Assembly (NCBI GenBank): GCA_020432595.1
Contig: JAGQGA010000127.1
Location: 1 to 10,622 of the forward strand
DNA: 10,622 nucleotides
Direction: 5' to 3'
Origin: Anaerolineales bacterium
Lineage (GTDB): Bacteria > Chloroflexota > Anaerolineae > Promineifilales > Promineifilaceae
Shown: in pieces, positions 6,129-10,622 of the stretch
Layout: the number at the start of each line of letters is the position of its first letter
Position numbering within the stretch: position 1 is the stretch's first letter
Notes under the pieces: model-generated
What the model saw: only the letters and a program-made list of their open reading frames with translations
Told to the model about the DNA's origin: nothing
Database searches by the model: none
Program-made: the position numbers and the translations under genes

Positions 6129-7385
6129 TTAGCCGCCGCTTTCTGGGGTGGCGGTGTTGACATCAATGGGTAGGGTGTTCCAAACGGCCGTTAAGTCATC
6201 TAGTCCATCGCGGCAGTTGGTGAGGTGGGCGGCGGCCGGCTGCATCGCCTCGATGTCGTTATTGTTAGTACCTTCTTCCAAATAGGTAGCGGCGGCGTGG
6301 CATTCACCGCTGGTGGCAAGCAGTTGGTCGTGAGTGGCTTGGGCTTCGGCAGGCGGGGTCAGCAGTTTGATTTCGTTGTGGGCAGTGTTGATGGCTTCTG
6401 TAGCGGCCAACAGGTCGCTTTTCCACGCCTCGTTGGCAAAATCTACCTCGGCAACCAGTTGAATGATTTGGGTGAGGGCGGTTTGCAGTGGCGCGGCGGT
6501 GTCGCGGGCGGTTTGCAGATAGGTTTGGGTGTTGGCGGTGGTGGTTGGTTCAACAACGGCCGTTTCTGTCGCCGTCGGTTCCACAGTTGCTGTGGCCGTT
6601 GGTTCCGGCGTGGCTGTTGGCTCGGTGGTGGCGGTGGGAACGGCGGTGGGTTCGCTGATGATGACGGGAACGGCCGTTGGTTCGGTAGTGGCCGTTGGTT
6701 CGCTGGTAGCAGTCGGGTCTATTAAGGTGACGGTAATATTTTCCGCCACGGGGGTACCCAGCAAATCATCCTTGACCAGCAGCAGCACGGAAACGGCGTA
6801 GAGTGCCGAGGCGAAGATGATAACACCGACAATGATGAGCAGCTTACGGAAATTGAAACGTTTGGGTGGCGTGCTGCTTTCAGCTAACTGTTCGCGCGGA
6901 TCGGGGTTGGGTTCCAGGAGCTCGTCTACCTGATCGTAGGGGTCAATGGTGTTGGTAAAAACGGCCGTTTCTTCCCCCATCCCCTCCATGTCATCTTCAA
7001 ATGATTCATCCCACTGAATGGGATCATCGCTATATGGCGCGGCAACAAAGGCGGGAGCCTCAACCAGGGTTGCTTCACTGGCTGGCTGGCTGACAGCAAC
7101 CGCAGGTGCCGCTTGCGGTACTGGAGCCACTTTTCCCACAAATCCGTTGTGACCCTTTAGGCTGTGGAGCATCTGGTTGGCTTTACTGTTTTGTGGGTTT
7201 AGCGCCAGCACTTTCTCCAGACATGCCCGCTTTCGCACCGGGTCATCTTCCAGTGTCAGTGCCATCCATAGCCAGGCATACTCATTCTCTGGGTCTGTTT
7301 TCAAGGCCAGAGCAAGCTGTTTCTGGGCATCCTGTTTGTTGCCTGCCTCAAAGTAACGAATCGCTTCTAAAATTTGCTCGTCCAT
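6129..7385 (-). CDS. TPR protein with single membrane span, Thr-Pro linker and helical outer domain
   Basis: 418 residues, function not recognised. Order of parts: N-terminal tetratricopeptide repeats at about 1-72 (EAIRYFEAGNKQDAQKQLALAL, then ENEYAWLWMALTLED...LEKVLALNP); an acidic, Ala/Pro-rich linker at 80-172; basic KRFNFRK before one transmembrane helix at about 181-204; a Thr/Pro/Glu repeat of EPTAT/EPTAV units at 223-284; and a mostly helical C-terminal domain at about 287-405 with two cysteines (362 and 391) that could form a disulfide. The basic N-side of the helix suggests the TPRs are cytosolic and the C-terminal part is outside (positive-inside rule, inference). Such TPR-TM-Thr/Pro architectures are common in Chloroflexota. 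The ATG at 7385 has no clear ribosome binding site. Four AACGGCCGTT palindromes fall in the gene. Confidence 0.88.
   Translation of the reverse strand: MDEQILEAIRYFEAGNKQDAQKQLALALKTDPENEYAWLWMALTLEDDPVRKRACLEKVLALNPQNSKANQMLHSLKGHNGFVGKVAPVPQAAPAVAVSQPASEATLVEAPAFVAAPYSDDPIQWDESFEDDMEGMGEETAVFTNTIDPYDQVDELLEPNPDPREQLAESSTPPKRFNFRKLLIIVGVIIFASALYAVSVLLLVKDDLLGTPVAENITVTLIDPTATSEPTATTEPTAVPVIISEPTAVPTATTEPTATPEPTATATVEPTATETAVVEPTTTANTQTYLQTARDTAAPLQTALTQIIQLVAEVDFANEAWKSDLLAATEAINTAHNEIKLLTPPAEAQATHDQLLATSGECHAAATYLEEGTNNNDIEAMQPAAAHLTNCRDGLDDLTAVWNTLPIDVNTATPESGG
6534..6719 (-). repeat. Thr-Pro-Glu coding repeat (EPTAT/EPTAV units)
   Basis: Encodes residues 223-284 of the TPR membrane protein: degenerate 5-10 residue units such as SEPTATTEPTAVP. 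On the plus strand they appear as recurring GGCCGTTGGTTC-like blocks. Probably a flexible extracytoplasmic stalk. Two AACGGCCGTT palindromes (6555-6564, 6669-6678) and two partial ones (6591-6600, 6687-6696) lie within it, so the repeat and the palindrome may share history. Confidence 0.85.
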
Positions 7386-7748
7386 AATGTATCTTGCTTT
7401 CGCGCACCGATATGGGCAGACGATAAGCGTGAAAGGTTGTGATGAAACTTACGATAATGCGCTGAGAGAATAATTTACGCCGATTTCACACCTGAGAGTT
7501 AGGTTATATTCCTGGTCTCCCAATGGGCAGCTCATGGTAGCAGAATGCCTCAGCTTATGACGCTATCTTCCCTCAATAATGCCATAGGCTGGGTGGATTC
7601 GGCATCAACTGGACGTGAAAATCAAAGCAGATTCAGAGGGAAAAAGGCTTAAATTCAGCGTTGATATTGTGTAAGAATGGGTTGTCAACTTGCCATTGTG
7701 AAAGTAGTATATGCTTATTAAAAATCTTTGCTAAAGGTGTTGGTCATC
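7386..7748. other. Gene-free divergent intergenic region
   Basis: 363 bases between the start of the TPR gene (minus) and the start of the small acidic-tailed gene (plus). It is AT-richer than the genes and holds no convincing open frame, no perfect AACGGCCGTT copy and no obvious RNA gene. A promoter candidate for the plus-strand gene is at 7682-7710. A promoter for the TPR gene must also be here, but I could not assign one. Confidence 0.7.
7682..7710 (+). promoter_or_regulatory. Sigma-70-like promoter candidate for the small acidic-tailed gene
   Basis: TTGTCA at 7682-7687 (5/6 to TTGACA) and TAGTAT at 7705-7710 (4/6 to TATAAT) are separated by exactly 17 bases. Transcription would start near 7717, about 30 bases before GTG 7749. 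Confidence 0.45.
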
Positions 7749-8123
7749 GTGAAAGAACCAGAATTGATAACCATCATTGAAGGTCCAACCCCCGACTTTC
7801 AACCAAGCCCCCAGCCGTGGCTGCAGTCCATCCACGAGGGGCCTGATGACAAAATTGTAGCTGTGTGTCAACTGCGTACCATGAACGGTCTTGGCATCCA
7901 GGAGCGTTCGCAGCGGGCGTGGCAGGAGGGTCGGCCGGTACGGCTTGACTATCCCGACGATATGCGGATGCGGCAGCAGGTTGATGTGGTGGCACTGCGT
8001 TTGCAGGAGCTTGACGAGGGGCCACTGCTGCAACTGTGGGTGTCGCTTCCTTTGGAACTGACGGAGGAAGAGGAAGAAGAGGAGTTTGACGAAGGGGATG
8101 ACGATCCCCGCTTCTTTGGTTAG
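7749..8123 (+). CDS. Small hypothetical protein with poly-Glu/Asp C-terminal tail
   Basis: Not recognised. 124 residues from GTG 7749; the frame is open from TTG 7728, with other starts at GTG 7737 and TTG 7740. AAGG at 7734-7737 is a poor ribosome binding site 11 bases before 7749, so the start is uncertain. The body is mixed and soluble-looking, with no membrane segment or signal peptide: ITIIEGPTPDFQPSPQPW, a central GLGIQERSQRAWQEGRPVRLDYPDD, and a strand-like LLQLWVSLPLEL. It ends in a tract of seven glutamates followed by FDEGDDDPRFFG. Evidence that it is real: a promoter candidate upstream, a strong intrinsic terminator 35 bases downstream, and a sensible composition in this frame. An acidic tail could mediate binding to a basic partner (inference). 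Confidence 0.7.
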   Translation: MKEPELITIIEGPTPDFQPSPQPWLQSIHEGPDDKIVAVCQLRTMNGLGIQERSQRAWQEGRPVRLDYPDDMRMRQQVDVVALRLQELDEGPLLQLWVSLPLELTEEEEEEEFDEGDDDPRFFG

Positions 8124-8135
8124 GTTTTGTAGCGT

Positions 8136-8145
8136 AACGGCCGTT
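8136..8145. repeat. Intergenic copy of the AACGGCCGTT palindrome
   Basis: A perfect copy between the stop of the small acidic-tailed gene (8123) and the terminator hairpin (8158). It shows that the palindrome also occurs where no protein is encoded. Confidence 0.9.
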
Positions 8146-8157
8146 TGTCGTTTGCTC

Positions 8158-8193
8158 AAACACCCAGGCTGGTTCGCCAGCCTGGGTGTTTTT
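8158..8193. terminator. Intrinsic terminator between convergent genes
   Basis: A perfect 12-bp stem, CACCCAGGCTGG (8161-8172) and CCAGCCTGGGTG (8177-8188), with loop TTCG, preceded by AAA and followed by TTTTT (8189-8193). It terminates the plus-strand small gene. Read on the minus strand the T-run is only three, so it may also stop the glycosidase transcript, whose stop is at 8197-8199, but less efficiently. Confidence 0.93.
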
Positions 8194-8196
8194 GCG

Positions 8197-10622
8197 TTAT
8201 GCTTGCAGCAGCCTGGCAACCAATGCCGTCCAGCCGGTTTGGTGGCTGCCGCCCAGCCCCGCGCCATTGTCGCCGTGGAAATATTCGTAAAACAGCAGGT
8301 AATCGCGCCAGTGGGGGTCAGTTTGGAAGAGGCCATTGCTGGCATAAAACGGCCGTTTTCCCCCCGCATCACGCAAAAAAAGACGAGTTAATCGCTGCCC
8401 CAGCGCCGCTGCCGCCTGGTCAAGGTTCACCCAGCGGTTTGAGCCGGTTGGCAACTCCACCTGAAAGCGGTCGCCAAAGTAATGATGGTACTTTTGCAGC
8501 GATTCGATCATCAAATAGTTGACCGGAAACCAGATGGGGCCGCGCCAGTTGGAGTTGCCGCCAAACATGCCGCTGCTTGATTCGGCCGGCTCATAGCCCA
8601 CGGTATGGAGCTGGTCGCCCACGCGCAGGCGAAACGGCTCAGCGGCATATTCTTTGGACAGGGCGCGGAGGCCGTAGTCGGACAAAAATTGGGCAGGGTC
8701 AAACATGCGGCTGAGTATGCGTTCCAGCTTGCGGCGGTTGACTAGGGAGAGGAGAAAACGGCCGTTTTCTCCCGGCTCTACCAGCGAGGCCACGTTTGCC
8801 ATCAGATTAGGCCGATTTTTGCTAAACCAGTTGAGACGGCCTTGAAAACTGGGCAGCATTTGCAACAGTTCTGGCTCCAACGTTTCTACGGCATACAGCG
8901 GAATTAGCCCCACAAATGAGCGCAGCTTCATGGGGATGGTGCTGCCGTCAGGATGACGGATGAGGTCGTAATAAAACCCGTCTGTTTCATCCCAAAGTCC
9001 CGTGCCCTCGGCATATACGCCATCCCCCTGCCCATAGATGCGGTTGATGGCGTTGGCGATGTAGATGAAATGCTCAAAAAACTTGGTGGCAATATCTTCG
9101 TAGGCCGGGTTGTGCCGCGCCAGTTCCAGGGCAATTGCCAGCATATTGAGACAGTACATCCCCATCCAGGCGGTGCCATCGGCCTGTTCAATAAAGCTGC
9201 CATCGGGCAGCGGGGTGCTGCGGTCAAACACCCCGATGTTGTCTAGCCCCAAAAAGCCCCCTTCAAAAATATTGTTATCAGCGGCATCTTTGCGATTAAC
9301 CCACCAGGTAAAGTTGAGCAGCAGCTTGTGGAAGGCTTTTTCCAGAAAGGCGACATCCGCCTTGCCCATCAGGTTGCGGTCAATTTTGTAGACGCGCCAG
9401 GCGGCCCAGGCGTGAACCGGCGGGTTGACATCGCTAAACGACCATTCGTAGGCGGGGATTTGGCCGTTGGGGTGCATGTACCATTCGCGCAAAAAAAGCA
9501 AAAGCTGCTCTTTGGCGAAAAAGGGGTCAATCATGGCGAGGGGGATGGTGTGGAAGGCGAGATCCCACACGGCATACCAGGGGTATTCCCATTTGTCGGG
9601 CATGGAGATGACATCAAGGTTGTCGAGGTGGGGCCAGTGGGCATTACGGCCGTTTTTGCGGCTGGCGGGTGGTTTGGGGCCGGCCGGGTCGCCATCGAGC
9701 CACAGTTCCACCCCATAATGATAAAATTGCTTGTTCCACAGCAGCCCCGCCAATGCCTGCCGCTGTACATTTTTGCCATCGTCGCCGAGCACGGCGGGCT
9801 GTAGGGCGGCGTAAAATTCATCGGCTTCGGCCAGCCGCTGGGCCAAAACGGTGTCGAAGGTGGCAAAGGGAGCCGTAGTGGGTTCGGTGGTCAGACGGAC
9901 TTCAACAGTGAGGCTGGCTCCGGCGGGGACGAAGGCGCGGTAATCAACGGCCGCTTTTGTGCCATTGTGGTCGGGGCTGGTGCGGTCTGAGCGGCCGTTT
10001 ACTACCGCCTCATGAATACCATCCTTGACATACCTCCCCTGGTTTGGCACGCCAAACAGCCGCTCGTAGTTAGTTTCGTTGTCGCAAATGTGCAGCGGGG
10101 CAGCCGCGTCTGTGCCCAGCAGCCGGGTGTACCAATAGCGCGGGCGCAGGTGGCGGTGGGTGGTGGAAACGGCCGTTATTCCTGCCCCCTGGTTTTCCAA
10201 ACGTTGCAGGGTAGGTTTGGGGCGGTTTTGGTGCCCCCACGACCAGTCGTTGCGAAACCAGATGTGGGGCAAAATGTGGAGTGGGGCGGGGTCGGGGGCG
10301 CGATTAACGGCCGTTATGCGGCACAAAATATCGGTTGGCGTTGCTTTGGCATATTCTACAAACACGTCAAAATACCGCTGCTGCTGCCAGGCTTCGCCCA
10401 GTGCGTCTATCAGCTCATATTCGGGGTCGTTGCGGCTTAAACGGCCGTTTGCCTGTTCGAGTGCCGCGTAGGGGTACGCCACCTGGGGATATTTGTAGAG
10501 CATTTTGGCGTAAGAATGGGTCGGTGTAGCGTCAAGGTAAAAATAATACTCCTTTACATCCTCGCCGTGGTTGCCCTGCGGCCCCGTCAGCCCAAAAAAG
10601 CGTTCCTTCAAAATGGGGTCTT
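8197..10622 (-). CDS. GH63/MGH1-like glycoside hydrolase, N-terminally truncated by the window edge
   Basis: 807 residues are visible; the frame stays open through the right edge (DPI before KERFFGLT). The family's usual N-terminal ~80 residues and start codon are therefore outside the window, and the TTG near 10611 should not be taken as the start. The sequence matches large bacterial proteins annotated as glucosidase or mannosylglycerate hydrolase-like GH63 ((alpha/alpha)6 barrel). Recognisable blocks: KERFFGLTGPQGNHGEDVKE; LPHIWFRNDWSWG; WDLAFHTIPLAMID (about 9530-9567); EWSFSDVNPPVHAWA; EGTGLWDETDGFYYD; and GNSNWRGPIWFPVNYLM near the end. No signal peptide can be judged. Likely role is hydrolysis of an alpha-glucoside or compatible-solute glycoside; substrate is unknown. 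It carries five perfect AACGGCCGTT palindromes and three single-mismatch ones. It converges on the small gene across the terminator. Confidence 0.9.
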   Translation of the reverse strand, partial: DPILKERFFGLTGPQGNHGEDVKEYYFYLDATPTHSYAKMLYKYPQVAYPYAALEQANGRLSRNDPEYELIDALGEAWQQQRYFDVFVEYAKATPTDILCRITAVNRAPDPAPLHILPHIWFRNDWSWGHQNRPKPTLQRLENQGAGITAVSTTHRHLRPRYWYTRLLGTDAAAPLHICDNETNYERLFGVPNQGRYVKDGIHEAVVNGRSDRTSPDHNGTKAAVDYRAFVPAGASLTVEVRLTTEPTTAPFATFDTVLAQRLAEADEFYAALQPAVLGDDGKNVQRQALAGLLWNKQFYHYGVELWLDGDPAGPKPPASRKNGRNAHWPHLDNLDVISMPDKWEYPWYAVWDLAFHTIPLAMIDPFFAKEQLLLFLREWYMHPNGQIPAYEWSFSDVNPPVHAWAAWRVYKIDRNLMGKADVAFLEKAFHKLLLNFTWWVNRKDAADNNIFEGGFLGLDNIGVFDRSTPLPDGSFIEQADGTAWMGMYCLNMLAIALELARHNPAYEDIATKFFEHFIYIANAINRIYGQGDGVYAEGTGLWDETDGFYYDLIRHPDGSTIPMKLRSFVGLIPLYAVETLEPELLQMLPSFQGRLNWFSKNRPNLMANVASLVEPGENGRFLLSLVNRRKLERILSRMFDPAQFLSDYGLRALSKEYAAEPFRLRVGDQLHTVGYEPAESSSGMFGGNSNWRGPIWFPVNYLMIESLQKYHHYFGDRFQVELPTGSNRWVNLDQAAAALGQRLTRLFLRDAGGKRPFYASNGLFQTDPHWRDYLLFYEYFHGDNGAGLGGSHQTGWTALVARLLQA

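Larger units (their letters stand above)
227..10449. repeat. Dispersed AACGGCCGTT palindrome family (19 perfect copies)
   Basis: Perfect copies start at 227, 623, 1108, 1955, 2442, 2910, 4143, 4756, 5262, 6183, 6555, 6669, 6960, 8136, 8348, 8757, 10168, 10306 and 10440. Many extend to AAACGGCCGTTT, and those at 8346-8359 and 8755-8768 to 14 bp. Single-mismatch copies are at 9645, 9946 and 9990. Inside genes it is read as NGR, TAV or RPF according to phase. Chance expectation for a fixed 10-mer in this length is about 0.01. Confidence 0.97.

Noticed and set aside
6225..6725. A plus-strand glycine-rich open frame opposite the TPR gene.
   Set aside because: It is the antisense shadow of the Thr/Pro/Ala-rich coding repeat and has no supporting signals.
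227..10449. KRPF, NGR and TAV peptides as a shared protein motif.
   Set aside because: They are three frame translations of the same DNA palindrome in unrelated proteins.

Overview
The window is GC-rich, gene-dense bacterial chromosome, most likely from a Chloroflexota (Anaerolineae-like) organism. This rests on a TPR membrane protein with a long PTAT/EPTA-type Thr-Pro linker, a style common in that phylum, together with an ALDH7-type dehydrogenase and an MGH1/GH63-type glycosidase. The phylum call is inference.

Layout from left to right. (1) A cytochrome P450 on the minus strand runs off the left edge before its heme-cysteine loop. (2) An AT-richer two-gene TumE/TumA-like toxin-antitoxin module lies at 1214-1935 (minus). 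(3) An ALDH7-family semialdehyde dehydrogenase lies at 1977-3491 (minus). (4) A 470-bp AT-richer cassette at 3531-4000 holds one GxxExxY-family gene tightly enclosed by ~38-bp inverted repeats. Each repeat consists of four CRCAGAG units spaced by one helical turn. A separate 28-bp palindrome follows at 4031-4058. (5) A plus-strand pair, an APH-like phosphotransferase and a TrkA-N/RCK potassium channel, overlaps by 19 bases and is probably co-translated. (6) A convergent minus-strand TPR/single-TM/Thr-Pro-linker protein occupies 6129-7385. (7) A 363-base gene-free region with a promoter candidate precedes a small unknown acidic-tailed protein at 7749-8123. (8) A strong intrinsic terminator separates this from a GH63/MGH1-like glycosidase that enters from the right edge with its N-terminus missing.

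The most striking signal runs across gene boundaries. The 10-bp palindrome AACGGCCGTT occurs 19 times as a perfect copy, 17 in genes in all three codon phases and on both strands, and 2 between genes. It is absent from the toxin-antitoxin module and the GxxExxY cassette. It behaves like a genome-wide DNA-level word, comparable in style to cyanobacterial HIP1. The P450, ALDH, glycosidase, channel and TPR genes look like ordinary chromosomal genes with no obvious shared pathway. The two AT-rich modules look like later arrivals.
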